A DNA stretch of 64,000 nt from Saccharopolyspora_D taberi (lineage in GTDB: Bacteria; Actinomycetota; Actinomycetes; Mycobacteriales; Pseudonocardiaceae): the NCBI RefSeq assembly GCF_039534165.1, contig NZ_BAAAUX010000029.1, positions 62,001 to 126,000 of the forward strand. Direction: 5' to 3'. The notes beneath the pieces were generated by a model. The model did no database searches. It was not told the origin of the DNA and saw only the letters and a program-made list of their open reading frames with translations. Of this stretch, positions 17,132 through 27,016 are shown in pieces; the stretch's first letter is position 1; the number at the start of each line of letters is the position of its first letter. The position numbers and the translations under genes are program-made.

Positions 17132-18439
17132 TCAGTCGACGCCGACCAGTTCTTCTTCGCGTGCGCGCTCGGCGCGGACCGCGGTGATCTGGCTCTGGCC
17201 CCAGCTCCGCGAGAAGCCGTAGCGGCGGCCGAGGGCCGAGCCGCTCAGCGGCTGGCCTTCTTCCAGGGAGCGGCGGTAGTCGCGGCGGGCCGCTTCGCGC
17301 TTTTCCTGGTCGGTCATCGGTTCTTGTTTGACCACCGGGAGGATTTCCGTTTTCTCGGATTCCTCGTTCGTCTTCCCGGGTTCTTCGTTCTCCGGCTGTT
17401 CCGACGCCTTCTGCTGGGCAGGTTCCGGCTCCGGGGCCTGGACCGGCTTCGGCTCGGGCTTCTGGGCCGATTCCTGCTCCGGTTCAGGCTCGGGCTTCGG
17501 TTCAGGCTCGGGGCTCGGCTCCTCGGCCGCCTTCGGCGCAGGCTCAGGTTCGGGCTCGGGCTCGGTCTCCTTCGCCACGACCGGCTCCGGGACCGACACC
17601 GCCTCGGGCTCGGGCTTCGCTTCCGGCTCCTCGACCGCCTTCGGCTCGGGCTCAGGCTCCCGCACCGGCTCCTGAGCCTTCTCGACCGGCCCTTCGACCG
17701 ATGCCGTTGCCACAGCGGCACTTTCCACCGCAGCACTTTCCACCGCGGCACTTTCCGCCCCAAGCGCAGGCGCCGCCTTCGCCGCAGGCACCTCCGCCCG
17801 CGCCGACTGGTCCGCGACGGCCTCCACCACGGCATCCGACAGCGCGGGGCGCTCCGGCGCGGCGGAAACCTCGCCGACGTACGACGTCCCCAGCCCGGCT
17901 ATCTCCGACACCGGAATGTCGGTCACCTGCTGCCGGAACGCGACCGACGTGCCGCCGCGGTCCACCAGCCAGCGCAGCGCCAGCAGGCCCGGCCGCAGCC
18001 GGAGGCGCCGCTTCCCGTGCCTCTCCTCGTAGTCCGCGCGCAGTTCCGCCAGCACCACGTCGAACACCGCGACCGCGGCGACCGGCAGGCCGGCCGCCAC
18101 GATGCGCGCTTCCGGCGTCGTCTGGTGGATCCAGTTGATCCAGGAGCTGATCGCGGTGAAGATCCACATCAGCAGCCTGCCGCGCAGGGCGCTGCGGCCG
18201 TGGATCGACGCCCGGTAGGTGATCAGCGTGGCGCCGAAGGCGGCTCCGTCGAAGGTCGCCGGGATCAGCCAGGCCGACCAGTAGCTGAACCCGACCATCT
18301 GGTCCTGGCCGTAGGCGTGCAGGCCGACGAAGCTCGCGCCCCAGCCCATCACCGCCGCCAGCGCGACGAATCCCAGCGCCGCCCGGGAAAGCCACAGTCC
18401 TCTGCTCTTGCTCGTGCTCTGCTGATCGCTCAAGTTCAA
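17132..18439 (-). CDS. DUF2637 (SpdB-like) membrane protein with Pro-Glu-rich repeat
   Basis: A 435-residue protein. Four membrane helices fall at about 15-45, 58-85, 95-120 and 115-140 (GLWLSRAALGFVALAAVMGW, YWSAWLIPATFDGAAFGATL, LMWIFTAISSWINWI, IVAAGLPVAAVAVFDVVL), which is the DUF2637 pattern of actinomycete plasmid-transfer SpdB-like proteins. A long cytoplasmic linker (about 235-370) is dominated by EPEPEP and KPEPEP repeats, and the C-terminus contains a winged-helix-like GSALGRRYGFSRSWGQSQITAVRAE. Members are often encoded on integrative plasmids, so its place beside the duplicated 105-bp block is suggestive. No integrase, replication or TraB gene is nearby. The exact role is unknown. 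Confidence 0.8.
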   Translation of the reverse strand: MNLSDQQSTSKSRGLWLSRAALGFVALAAVMGWGASFVGLHAYGQDQMVGFSYWSAWLIPATFDGAAFGATLITYRASIHGRSALRGRLLMWIFTAISSWINWIHQTTPEARIVAAGLPVAAVAVFDVVLAELRADYEERHGKRRLRLRPGLLALRWLVDRGGTSVAFRQQVTDIPVSEIAGLGTSYVGEVSAAPERPALSDAVVEAVADQSARAEVPAAKAAPALGAESAAVESAAVESAAVATASVEGPVEKAQEPVREPEPEPKAVEEPEAKPEPEAVSVPEPVVAKETEPEPEPEPAPKAAEEPSPEPEPKPEPEPEQESAQKPEPKPVQAPEPEPAQQKASEQPENEEPGKTNEESEKTEILPVVKQEPMTDQEKREAARRDYRRSLEEGQPLSGSALGRRYGFSRSWGQSQITAVRAERAREEELVGVD

Positions 18440-18568
18440 TCCTCAGACAGCCGGGTCATGAGCGGTGCCCGCAACGTGGTAGCAGATCGTCACGGCACCG
18501 GTGAATCCTAGACAGCTCGACCCGAGCAGGTGACACCCATGCGGTAAATCCGTGACGATCCGCGATCG

Positions 18569-19468
18569 TCAGTCCACGTCAAGCACGGCTTTGCCCGTGA
18601 CCTTCCGGCCCAGCAGCGCCTCCGCGGCCTCCTCGTACCGCTGCCACGAACCGCGCCAGCCGACCTCGACCGCGAGCTCACCGCGCGCCAGCAGGCCGAG
18701 CAGGTAGTCCAGGTCCGCGCCGAACTCCGTGCCCGGCTGGAACGAGGTCAGCGACTTCGCCGGTCCGACCGTCGCGTACGGCTGGAAGACGGCGGGCTCC
18801 CCGGAAGTCCACCCGATGCTCTGCACGACCCCGCCGGGCCGCACCAGCTCCCACGCCCGCACCAGCTGCGGCCCGCCGACGTTGTCGAGCACCACGTCCA
18901 GCTCCCCGACCCCGTCGAGGTCCGGCACCACCTCGTGCGCGCCCAGCTCGGCGAGCCCACCGCCCCGGCGGGCCTGCGCGATCACGCGCGCGCCCGCCCG
19001 CGCGGCCAGCTGCACGGCGATCCGCCCGACACCGCCGGAGGCCCCGGTGACCAGCACCGTCCGCCCCAGCAGCGGGCCGGAGCGCCGCAGGGCGCGCAGG
19101 GCGGTGACCCCGGCGACCGGCAGGGTCGACGACACGGCCAGATCCACCTCGTCCGGCACCACGGCCAGCTCGGCGACCGGCACCGCCCGGCGCTGCGCCC
19201 ACGCCCCGCTGTAGCCGAAGGTCACGACGCGGGAGCCGACCGCCGGACCGGAGCCGTCGGCCGCCGCCCGCGCGACGACGCCCGAGGCGTCCCAGCCGTG
19301 CACCGCACCGGGCTCGGCACCCGACTCGCGCGCGTTGAACACCTCGCCGAAGTTCAGCGAGACGTGCTCGACGTCCACCAGAGCCTCGTTCGCAGCGGGC
19401 ACGGGATCGTCCGCCTCGCCGAGCTTCAGACCGGAGGTAGTGCCTGGGGTGACAAGAAGTGCGCGCAT
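18569..19468 (-). CDS. Zinc-independent quinone oxidoreductase (MDR family)
   Basis: A 299-residue medium-chain reductase. A GroES-like N-terminal half (MRALLVTPGTTSGLKLGEAD to FGEVFNARESGAEPG) leads to a Rossmann domain with VTGASGGVGRIAVQLAARAGARVIAQAR, the NADPH-binding AxxGGVG variant. The zinc ligands of alcohol dehydrogenases are not seen, so it belongs to the quinone-oxidoreductase type reducing quinones or enones with NADPH. ATG 19468 starts exactly at the conserved N-terminus. Monocistronic, followed by about 130 bp before the DUF2637 gene. Confidence 0.85.
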   Translation of the reverse strand: MRALLVTPGTTSGLKLGEADDPVPAANEALVDVEHVSLNFGEVFNARESGAEPGAVHGWDASGVVARAAADGSGPAVGSRVVTFGYSGAWAQRRAVPVAELAVVPDEVDLAVSSTLPVAGVTALRALRRSGPLLGRTVLVTGASGGVGRIAVQLAARAGARVIAQARRGGGLAELGAHEVVPDLDGVGELDVVLDNVGGPQLVRAWELVRPGGVVQSIGWTSGEPAVFQPYATVGPAKSLTSFQPGTEFGADLDYLLGLLARGELAVEVGWRGSWQRYEEAAEALLGRKVTGKAVLDVD

Positions 19469-19538
19469 GACGGCCTCTCTGGCAGTGATCGAACTGCGCT
19501 GCACAACCCCGGCCCGCCACCGCCTATTCCCCGCACCG

Positions 19539-19573
19539 GAACGGCCGCCAGTCGGTGAGACCGGCGGCCGTTC
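19539..19573. terminator. Hairpin terminator after purA
   Basis: Arms GAACGGCCGCCAGTC (19539-19553) and GACCGGCGGCCGTTC (19559-19573), one mismatch, 5-base loop, starting 27 bp beyond the purA stop. Confidence 0.8.
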
Positions 19574-19599
19574 GGACGCAGGACAGAACCAGGAAGAAA

Positions 19600-20886
19600 T
19601 CAAGCCATGGTGTGGCGGACGATGGTCTGATCCCGCCCCGGCCCGACGCCGATCGCCGAGATCCGGGCGCCGGAGAGCTCCTCCAGCCGCTCGACGTAGG
19701 CCCGCGCGTTGGCGGGCAGCTCCTCGAAGCTGCGGGCGCCGCTGACGTCCTCCCACCAGCCCGGCAGCTCCTCGTACACCGGGACCGCGTGGTGCACGCC
19801 GGTCTGGGTCATCGGCATCTCGGTCACGCGCTCGCCGTCGACGTCGTAGGCCACGCAGACCGGGATGGTCTGCAGGCCGGTGAGCACGTCCAGCTTGGTC
19901 AGGAAGTAGTCCGTGATGCCGTTGACGCGGGTCGCGTAGCGGGCGATCACCGCGTCGAACCAGCCGGTGCGCCGGGAGCGGCCGGTGGTGACCCCGAACT
20001 CGCCGCCCGCCTTGCGCAGGTTCTCGCCCGCGTCGTCGGTCAGCTCGGTCGGGAACGGGCCCGCACCGACGCGCGTGGTGTACGCCTTGAGGATGCCGAT
20101 CACCGCGTTGATCTTGGTCGGCCCGATGCCGGAACCGGCGCAGGCGCCGCCCGAGGTCGGGTTCGACGAGGTCACGAACGGGTAGGTGCCGTGGTCGACG
20201 TCGAGCAGGGTGCCCTGCGAGCCCTCCAGCAGCACCGTCTCACCGCGGTCCAGCGCCTGGTTGATCAGCAGCTTGGTGTCGGCGATCCGGTTCGCGAACT
20301 TCTCCGCCTGGCCCAGCACCGTGTCGACGACCTCGTCGACGTCCAGGCCGCGGCGGTTGTAGACCTTGACCAGGATCTGGTTCTTGATGTCCAGCGCGGC
20401 CTCGACCTTCTGCCGCAGGATCTTCTCGTCCAGCAGGTCCTGCACCCGGACCCCGACGCGGGCGATCTTGTCCTGGTAGCAGGGCCCGATGCCGCGGCCG
20501 GTGGTGCCGATCTGCTTCTTGCCGAGGTAGCGCTCGGTGACCCGGTCGATGGCCACGTGGTACGGCATGATCAGGTGCGCGTCGGCCGACAGCAGCAGGC
20601 GGCCGGTGTCCACGCCGCGCTCCTCCAGCCCGGCCAGCTCCTCCAGCAGCACGCCCGGATCGACGACCACGCCGTTGCCGATCACGTTGGTCACGCCCGG
20701 GGTGAGGATCCCCGACGGGATCAGGTGCAGCGCGAAGTCCTGCCCGTCCGGCAGCACGACGGTGTGACCAGCGTTGTTCCCGCCCTGGTAGCGCACGACC
20801 CACTGCGCCTGCTCGCCGAGCAGGTCGGTCGCCTTGCCCTTGCCCTCGTCGCCCCACTGGGCACCGATCAGCACGATCGCCGGCAT
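19600..20886 (-). CDS. purA: Adenylosuccinate synthetase
   Basis: A 428-residue enzyme joining IMP and aspartate with GTP, the first committed step to AMP. It begins MPAIVLIGAQWGDEGKGKAT (P-loop-like GDEGKGK), with YQGGNNAGHTVV, TTGRGIGPCYQDK, EGSQGTLLDVDHGTYPFVT and, towards the C-terminus, GVTTGRSRRTGWFDAV. Normal length. It is divergent from the unknown gene at 20980, an arrangement that, as I recall, is also found in mycobacteria (purA with Rv0358). The upstream gap of 93 bp must hold both promoters. Confidence 0.97.
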   Translation of the reverse strand: MPAIVLIGAQWGDEGKGKATDLLGEQAQWVVRYQGGNNAGHTVVLPDGQDFALHLIPSGILTPGVTNVIGNGVVVDPGVLLEELAGLEERGVDTGRLLLSADAHLIMPYHVAIDRVTERYLGKKQIGTTGRGIGPCYQDKIARVGVRVQDLLDEKILRQKVEAALDIKNQILVKVYNRRGLDVDEVVDTVLGQAEKFANRIADTKLLINQALDRGETVLLEGSQGTLLDVDHGTYPFVTSSNPTSGGACAGSGIGPTKINAVIGILKAYTTRVGAGPFPTELTDDAGENLRKAGGEFGVTTGRSRRTGWFDAVIARYATRVNGITDYFLTKLDVLTGLQTIPVCVAYDVDGERVTEMPMTQTGVHHAVPVYEELPGWWEDVSGARSFEELPANARAYVERLEELSGARISAIGVGPGRDQTIVRHTMA

Positions 20887-20979
20887 GTGAAACTCCAACC
20901 TGGACTGTGGGTGGTCGCTCACGCGGACCTGCGTCCACCACGGGTATGCCGGTCGATCAGGGTAAACCAGGAGCCAAAC

Positions 20980-21681
20980 GTGAGTACGACTGCATTGTCC
21001 TGCGGAAACGTCGATCGCACAGCGCGCCCGTCCGGGCACGGAGTGCGATGGGTCGACGTCCCGGCCGTTCCGGGGCGCGCGGACGTCGACTCGCTGCTGG
21101 CCGAGACCGAGGACCGGCTGGTCGTGCACGGCACCGACGCCGACCTCGCCGCGGTGCTGGTGCGCCTGCTGCGCAAGAACCGGATCGCCGACCTCGTCGT
21201 CGGCTACGCGCCGGTCGAGGAGTCCGCCGCGACCCGGCTCTACGGGCTGCCGCTCGGCTTCGAGGCCGCCCTGCACGGCGCGGCCCGGCCGGTGCCGCTG
21301 GTCCGGGACGACTCCGGCGGGCTGCTGGTCGCCTCCGGGCGCATCGAGCCGATCACCGGGCAGGTCTACTGCGACGACCAGCAGGTGCTCAACGGCCCCG
21401 CGCTGAGCATCGAGATCTCCCCCGACCCGAACGCGAAACCGCTGCCGGAACCGACCGCCGACCCGCTGGCCGCCGATCTCGAACCGGCGGTCGACGGCGT
21501 CCGGGTCACCACCGTGCGGCGCGGGTTCCTGCGCAGGCGCACCGAGATCGCGCGCGGTCGCGCGGTGCAGGCGAGCTTCCGGTCGGCGACCGTGCTGCGC
21601 GACGGCGTCGCGCACCCGCGCCCGGCGGAGAAGTGGGGCTGGTACCGGCACACCGAAGACCTCCGGTTGGCCGGTGCATGA
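20980..21681 (+). CDS. Conserved actinobacterial protein divergent from purA
   Basis: A 233-residue soluble protein starting at GTG 20980 (CAGGAG upstream). Features: GVRWVDVPAVPGRADVDSLL, RLVVHGTDADLAAVLVRLLRKNRIADLVVGYAP, QVYCDDQQVLNGPALSIEISPD, ending EKWGWYRHTEDLRLAGA. The HGTDADLAAVL segment loosely recalls the GGDGT loop of lipid/NAD kinases, and an actinobacterial group of small proteins beside purA shows similar text, but I do not recognise a defined family and give no function. No signal or membrane segment. Its placement corresponds to Rv0358 in mycobacteria. Confidence 0.75.
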   Translation: MSTTALSCGNVDRTARPSGHGVRWVDVPAVPGRADVDSLLAETEDRLVVHGTDADLAAVLVRLLRKNRIADLVVGYAPVEESAATRLYGLPLGFEAALHGAARPVPLVRDDSGGLLVASGRIEPITGQVYCDDQQVLNGPALSIEISPDPNAKPLPEPTADPLAADLEPAVDGVRVTTVRRGFLRRRTEIARGRAVQASFRSATVLRDGVAHPRPAEKWGWYRHTEDLRLAGA

Positions 21682-21811
21682 ATCACCGAATGGTGTGAGA
21701 ATCGGTGGCGATTTCACGCCAGGTCACCTGTCGGCCACCCCGAAGCATTGCTTCGGCCACCTGGCTCCTTCATGGTCATCGGCGAAATCGCCCCCTGCGA
21801 AGGGAAGATCC

Positions 21812-22450
21812 ATGCAACTCCGCCGATCGCTGCGCGCCACCCTGACCGCGCTCCCCCTCGCCGGGGCGCTGACCGCCGCACTCGCCATGCCCGCGGGTGC
21901 CGAACCGCCGGGCATCCCGGACCCGGCGACCGCCCAGACCTGGCTCGGCGAGCTGAAGGTCGGCCCGGAGGGCTCGATGGACGGTTACGACCGGGAGAAG
22001 TTCCCGCACTGGAGCGAGGGCGCGGACGGCTGCAACACCCGCGAGGCCGTGCTCAAGCGGGACGGCGAGAACGTGGAGGTCGGCTCCGACTGCTACCCGA
22101 CCTCGGGCACCTGGAACAGCCCGTACGACGGCGGCAGCTGGACCCAGCCGTCCGACGTCGACATCGACCACGTCGTGCCGCTGGCCGCCGCGTGGCGCTC
22201 GGGCGCGGCGCAGTGGACCCAGGAGCAGCGCGAGCAGTTCGCCAACGACCTGGAGGCGCCGCAGCTGATCGCGGTCACCGACAACGTCAACCAGGAGAAG
22301 GGCGACCAGACCCCGGACCAGTGGATGCCGTCGGAGACCGGCTACCACTGCACCTACGCCTCGATGTGGGTCGCCTCGAAGCACAAGTACCAGCTGACCA
22401 TCACCGAGGCCGAGAAGGGCGCGCTCTCCACGGCTCTCGGCTCCTGCTGA
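21812..22450 (+). CDS. Secreted HNH endonuclease (DUF1524 type)
   Basis: A 212-residue protein with a Sec signal (MQLRRSLRATLTALPLAGAL to AMPAGAEPP). The mature part holds an HNH/DUF1524 nuclease core: DVDIDHVVPLAAAWRSG (metal-binding His), NDLEAPQLIAVTDNVNQEKGDQTPDQW (Asn/Lys of the beta-beta-alpha metal fold) and cysteines in GCNTREA, DCYPTSG and YHCTYA that may form disulfides. Such short exported HNH nucleases are frequent in actinomycetes and probably degrade extracellular DNA for nutrients. AGGGAAG lies 8 bp before ATG 21812. Not a restriction enzyme despite the shared domain. Confidence 0.88.
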   Translation: MQLRRSLRATLTALPLAGALTAALAMPAGAEPPGIPDPATAQTWLGELKVGPEGSMDGYDREKFPHWSEGADGCNTREAVLKRDGENVEVGSDCYPTSGTWNSPYDGGSWTQPSDVDIDHVVPLAAAWRSGAAQWTQEQREQFANDLEAPQLIAVTDNVNQEKGDQTPDQWMPSETGYHCTYASMWVASKHKYQLTITEAEKGALSTALGSC

Positions 22451-22460
22451 CGTTCCCGCC

Positions 22461-22489
22461 GGTTCCGCGCGGCACTCCCGCGCGGAACC
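22461..22489. terminator. Bidirectional hairpin terminator
   Basis: Perfect 12-bp stem GGTTCCGCGCGG/CCGCGCGGAACC with a 5-base loop between the convergent nuclease and FUSC genes. Confidence 0.85.
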
Positions 22490-22493
22490 ACCG

Positions 22494-23597
22494 TCAGCTC
22501 TTGCGCTCCGGCGGGTGGAGCGGGGGCAGGGCGGCGATCGCCTCGGTGCGGCTGAGCCCGGTGGCCTGGAGCAGGTCGACCGCGATCGAACGGACCTGCA
22601 TCACCACCACCTGCATCGAGAAGTCGCCCTCGCCAAGGAGTTCCACAGTGGACCCCTTCGCCACCGCGCGGGCGGCGTCCCGCGCCTGCTGCGGATCCAC
22701 GCCGCTGGCCAGCTCGTCGCGCAGCAGGACCACCGCGCCCGCCAGCTCCTCCAGCAACCCGGGCAGCCTGCGGGGCACCGGTTCGGAATCGCGCAGCGCC
22801 GCCAGCGCTCTCCGCGCCAGCACCCGGGTGTTGCGCAGCGCCCGGTCGATCGGCGTCGCCGCGCTCTCGTAGCGCTCCAGCTCGCCGCGCCGCCGCCAGC
22901 GGATCGGCGCGATCCGCGCGATCTCGCGGCCCGCCTCCAGCGCGGACCGGAACTCCTCCACCGAGTCCTGGCTCTTGCGCGCCTTGGCCAGCACGTCGGA
23001 GGCCATCCCGGCGTCCAGCCTGGCCACCGCACCGGCGATCCCGCGCAGCGCGTCGGCGAGCGCGCCGAGCACCACCCGGCCGTTGCGGTGGGCGACCGCG
23101 AGCGGGTTCGCGGGCAGCAGCGCGGCCACCACCAGCCCGACCGCACCGCCGACCGCGGCGTCGATCATCCGGGTCAGCCCGCCCGCCGTCGCAGGCGGCA
23201 GCAGCGTCGCCACCAGCACCGACGACGACGCCGCCTGGAGCACGATCACGACCCCGCTGTCCAGCAGCACGGCGGTGCTCATGGCGAGCGCGACGACCAG
23301 CGCGATCTGCCACCACCCGGTGCCGATCACCGAGATCAGGACGTCGCCGACGCCGATCCCGACGCTGACCCCCACGACCAGTTCCGCCGACCTGCGCAGC
23401 CGCTGGCCGAGCGAGACCCCGAGCGAGACCACGGCGGCGATCGGCGCGAAGAACGGCTGCGGATGCCCGATCACGGTCGTGGCCAGCGCCCACGCCAGCC
23501 CGGCCGCGATCGCGCACTGGACGATGGGGACGCCGGTGCGCATGAGGCGGCGCATTCGGCGGCTGAGCTCCTGACGCAATCGGTGCACACTGGACAT
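22494..23597 (-). CDS. FUSC-family aromatic acid exporter-like membrane protein
   Basis: A 367-residue protein with six closely packed membrane helices (about 20-165: PIVQCAIAAGLAWALATTVIG, PFFAPIAAVVSLGVS, AELVVGVSVGIGVGDVLI, WQIALVVALAMSTAVLL, VVIVLQAASSSVLVATLL, GGAVGLVVAALLPANPL) followed by a long cytoplasmic helical region. This is the FUSC/ArAE layout (YccS, AaeB relatives), thought to export aromatic acids or maintain envelope homeostasis. ATG 23597 is the first codon of the recognisable part (MSSVHRLRQEL). It is divergent from the next gene by 57 bp. Confidence 0.85.
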   Translation of the reverse strand: MSSVHRLRQELSRRMRRLMRTGVPIVQCAIAAGLAWALATTVIGHPQPFFAPIAAVVSLGVSLGQRLRRSAELVVGVSVGIGVGDVLISVIGTGWWQIALVVALAMSTAVLLDSGVVIVLQAASSSVLVATLLPPATAGGLTRMIDAAVGGAVGLVVAALLPANPLAVAHRNGRVVLGALADALRGIAGAVARLDAGMASDVLAKARKSQDSVEEFRSALEAGREIARIAPIRWRRRGELERYESAATPIDRALRNTRVLARRALAALRDSEPVPRRLPGLLEELAGAVVLLRDELASGVDPQQARDAARAVAKGSTVELLGEGDFSMQVVVMQVRSIAVDLLQATGLSRTEAIAALPPLHPPERKS

Positions 23598-23654
23598 TGT
23601 CCGCCACCCGCGGCCCCTCGGACGCGGACGACCGCACGAATCACGGAGGTGCGC

Positions 23655-24203
23655 GTGCCACCACGCCGACAACGCGACCGGGTTTCCGAGGACGCGCTGA
23701 CCGACCGCACCGGTCGCGGCTGGGACGACTGGTTCGCGCTGCTCGACGCCTGGGGCGGAACCGGGCGCAACCACACCGAAATCGCGGCCCACCTGCGCGA
23801 CGAACACGGCGTCGACGGCTGGTGGGCGCAGACCGTCGCGGTCGCCTACGAGCAGGAACGCGGGATGCGCGAAGCGCACCAGCAGGCCGACGGCTTCACG
23901 GTGAACGCGTCGAAGACGATCAACGCCGACGCCGCGGCGGTGCACCTGGCGGTGACCGACGACCGCAAGCGCCGGGACTGGCTGGCGGACGCGCCGCTGC
24001 GGCTGCGCACCGCGCGGGCGCCGAAGTCGGCGCGGTTCGACTGGGGCGACCACGCCCGGGTCAACGTGTTCGTGGTGGCCAGGGGCGAGTCCAGGTGCAG
24101 CATCCAGATCGAGCACAGCCGCCTGGAGTCGGCCGACGACGTCGAGCCGACGCGGGAGTACTGGCGGGCGCGGCTCGACGACCTCAAGTCCCGCCTGGAG
24201 TAA
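23655..24203 (+). CDS. DUF4287-SRPBCC domain protein
   Basis: A 182-residue protein from GTG 23655 (ACGGAGGT upstream). Residues about 15-75 (GRGWDDWFALLDAWGGTGRNHTEIAAHLRDEHG, WWAQTVAVAYEQERGMR) are the DUF4287 type; the rest (DGFTVNASKTINADAAAVHLAVTDD to EYWRARLDDLKSRLE) is a START/AHSA1-like SRPBCC fold, a hydrophobic-ligand pocket. Actinobacterial proteins of this pairing have no established function. Soluble, no signal peptide. Confidence 0.8.
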   Translation: MPPRRQRDRVSEDALTDRTGRGWDDWFALLDAWGGTGRNHTEIAAHLRDEHGVDGWWAQTVAVAYEQERGMREAHQQADGFTVNASKTINADAAAVHLAVTDDRKRRDWLADAPLRLRTARAPKSARFDWGDHARVNVFVVARGESRCSIQIEHSRLESADDVEPTREYWRARLDDLKSRLE

Positions 24204-24248
24204 GTCCCCGCCCAACTGCCCAGAGAGAAGTCCCTGCCAAAAAGAAGT

Positions 24249-24281
24249 CCCGTGAGCCTTCGGGTGCCGAAGGCCCACGGG
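24249..24281. terminator. Hairpin terminator
   Basis: Arms CCCGTGAGCCTTCGG and CCGAAGGCCCACGGG pair over 15 bases with one mismatch and a 3-base loop, between the convergent SRPBCC and DUF3151 genes. Confidence 0.8.
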
Positions 24282-24288
24282 TCGGGTG

Positions 24289-24696
24289 TCAGGCCAGGCC
24301 GGTGGCTTCCAGCGAAGCCGGGTCGCTGTCGCTGAGCAGTTGGCGGCAGCGGTCGTACTCGGCGTCCTCGCCGATCTCCTTCGCGGCCTTGGCCAGCACC
24401 GCGATCGAGCGCAGCACGCCCTGGTTCGGGCGGTGGCTCCACGGCACCGGGCCGAAGCCCTTCCAGCCGGCCTTGCGCAGCGCGTCCAGGCCCCGGTGGT
24501 AGCCGGTGCGGGCGTAGGCGTAGGCGGCGACGACCTCGCCGGACTCCAGGGCGTTCTCGCCGAGCTGGGCCCATGCGGCGGAGAAGGTCGGGTGGTGGGC
24601 GGCGACCTCGGCGGGCGCGGCGCCGCCGTCCAGTTCGGCCTGCGCCGACTCGTTGTCCGGCAGCAGCGTCGCCGGCGGCTCAAGCAGGTTCGTCAT
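24289..24696 (-). CDS. DUF3151 family protein
   Basis: A 135-residue soluble helical protein with the DUF3151 hallmarks LLPDNESAQAELDGG, HPTFSAAWAQLGENAL, AYAYARTGYHRGLDALRKAGWKGFGPVPWSH and NQGVLRSIAVLAKAAKEIGE. The family is restricted to actinobacteria and has no known activity; the repeated helices resemble TPR-like packing. In mycobacteria, as I recall, it also lies close to fba. It is 115 bp downstream of fba on the same strand and may be expressed with it. Confidence 0.9.
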   Translation of the reverse strand: MTNLLEPPATLLPDNESAQAELDGGAAPAEVAAHHPTFSAAWAQLGENALESGEVVAAYAYARTGYHRGLDALRKAGWKGFGPVPWSHRPNQGVLRSIAVLAKAAKEIGEDAEYDRCRQLLSDSDPASLEATGLA

Positions 24697-24811
24697 GCCG
24701 CCATCCTCCCAGAGCCCGGAACGGACGACGGCCCGTCCGCCGAAGCGAACGGGCCGCCCTGTCCTGGCGCGGCGAACGCCGCTGGAGTCCACCCCGCTGA
24801 CGCGAAGATCC

Positions 24812-25846
<1,035 letters not shown>

Positions 25847-26051
25847 CGGTCGTCCTCCTCGGGGTGGAGTCAGTTGTGGGTGGCGGAAGATGCGCCGCAT
25901 CCTATGAGGCACCGCAGCTGGGCGTGCCGGATCGGCGCGACACTTTCGAGTCACAGTGCCGCACCGGGGCCCGGCGTTCCAGCCGGTGACAGGATTCAGA
26001 TGAGAACTGCTCCTGTGGACATCCTCACACGCCTGTCCACCCGAGTATGGA

Positions 26052-26333
26052 TCAAGCGACCCAGGAGCCGGTCACCGCGTTCCACTCCCGGATCCGGGTC
26101 TCGGCGATCACCCCGGCCTCGGTGTAGGGGTCCGCGGCGAGCACCTCGCGCAGCTCGTCGGCGTCGGCCACCTCGTAGATCAGCAGCGCGCCGAGGTCGT
26201 CGGCGTAGGGCCCGCCGGCGAGCAGCACCCCGCGCTCGCCGAGGCCCTTGGAGTACTCGCGGTGCGCCGGGCGCACCTCCAGCCGGTGGTCCCGGTCCGC
26301 GCCGTACACCAGCTCGACCACGAACTTCGCCAT
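26052..26333 (-). CDS. YciI-like protein
   Basis: A 93-residue ferredoxin-fold protein: MAKFVVELVYGADRDHRLEVRPAHREYSKGLGERG, then LAGGPYADDLGALLIYEVADADEL and DPYTEAGVIAETRIREW. The conserved His (RPAHREY) and Asp (ADDLG) of the YciI family are present. YciI proteins are small soluble enzymes or accessory proteins with chlorolactone-dehalogenase-like relatives (TftG); the cellular role is usually unknown. Monocistronic, divergent from the sigma-factor gene. Confidence 0.85.
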   Translation of the reverse strand: MAKFVVELVYGADRDHRLEVRPAHREYSKGLGERGVLLAGGPYADDLGALLIYEVADADELREVLAADPYTEAGVIAETRIREWNAVTGSWVA

Positions 26334-26434
26334 CCTCGTCCTCCGCACGGTCCGCATCGGGGCACTGATCCGATTCGCCGACGCTACCCGGTCGGGGGAC
26401 AACGGGCAGTAGCGAGCCGGTAGGTTCCCGGATC

Positions 26435-27016
26435 ATGGTCGGGGATTCTTTGGGACCTGGAGTCGAGCGGAGCGTCGAGCGGACCCTGGGGCACCTGCGA
26501 GCGCTGGACACCGCGTCCGCCGAAGCCGCGGACCGGCCGCTGACGCTGGAGGACCTGTACCGGCAGCAGCGGATGCGGATGGTCCGGCTGGCGATCCTGC
26601 TGGTGGACGAACCCGCGACGGCCGAGGACGTCGTGCAGGAGGCGTTCACCGGCCTCTACCGCAACTGGTCCGGCCTGCGGGACGCGCGGGCGGCGATCGG
26701 ATACCTGCGCACGGCCGTGGTCAACGGCAGCCGGTCGGTGCTCCGGCGGCGCAAGACGGCCCGCGAGTACCAGCCGCCGCACCAGGCCGACGCGCGCTCC
26801 GCGGAGTCGCTGGCGATGCTGACCGCCGAGCACCAGGCGGTGGTCGCCGCGCTGGGGCAGCTGCCGCCGCGGCAGCGCGAGGTGCTGGTGCTGCGCTACT
26901 ACGGCGACCTGTCCGAGGCCGAGATCGCCGAGGCCACCGGGGTGTCGAAGGGGACCGTCAAGTCCACCGCGAGCCGGGCGCTGGACGCGTTGCAGCGGAT
27001 CATGTCCGCGCAGTGA
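26435..27016 (+). CDS. SigE-family RNA polymerase sigma factor, no adjacent anti-sigma
   Basis: A 193-residue sigma factor with an N-terminal extension (about 35 residues), region 2 (LEDLYRQQRMRMVRLAILLVDEPATAEDVVQEAFTGLY) and region 4 (LGQLPPRQREVLVLRYYGDLSEAEIAEATGVSKGTVKSTASRAL). It differs from the sigma at 5631-6149 in having no linked membrane protein; the stop instead overlaps a GNAT-gene remnant. Regulation may be by another locus or by the N-terminal extension. Function not assignable. Confidence 0.85.
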   Translation: MVGDSLGPGVERSVERTLGHLRALDTASAEAADRPLTLEDLYRQQRMRMVRLAILLVDEPATAEDVVQEAFTGLYRNWSGLRDARAAIGYLRTAVVNGSRSVLRRRKTAREYQPPHQADARSAESLAMLTAEHQAVVAALGQLPPRQREVLVLRYYGDLSEAEIAEATGVSKGTVKSTASRALDALQRIMSAQ

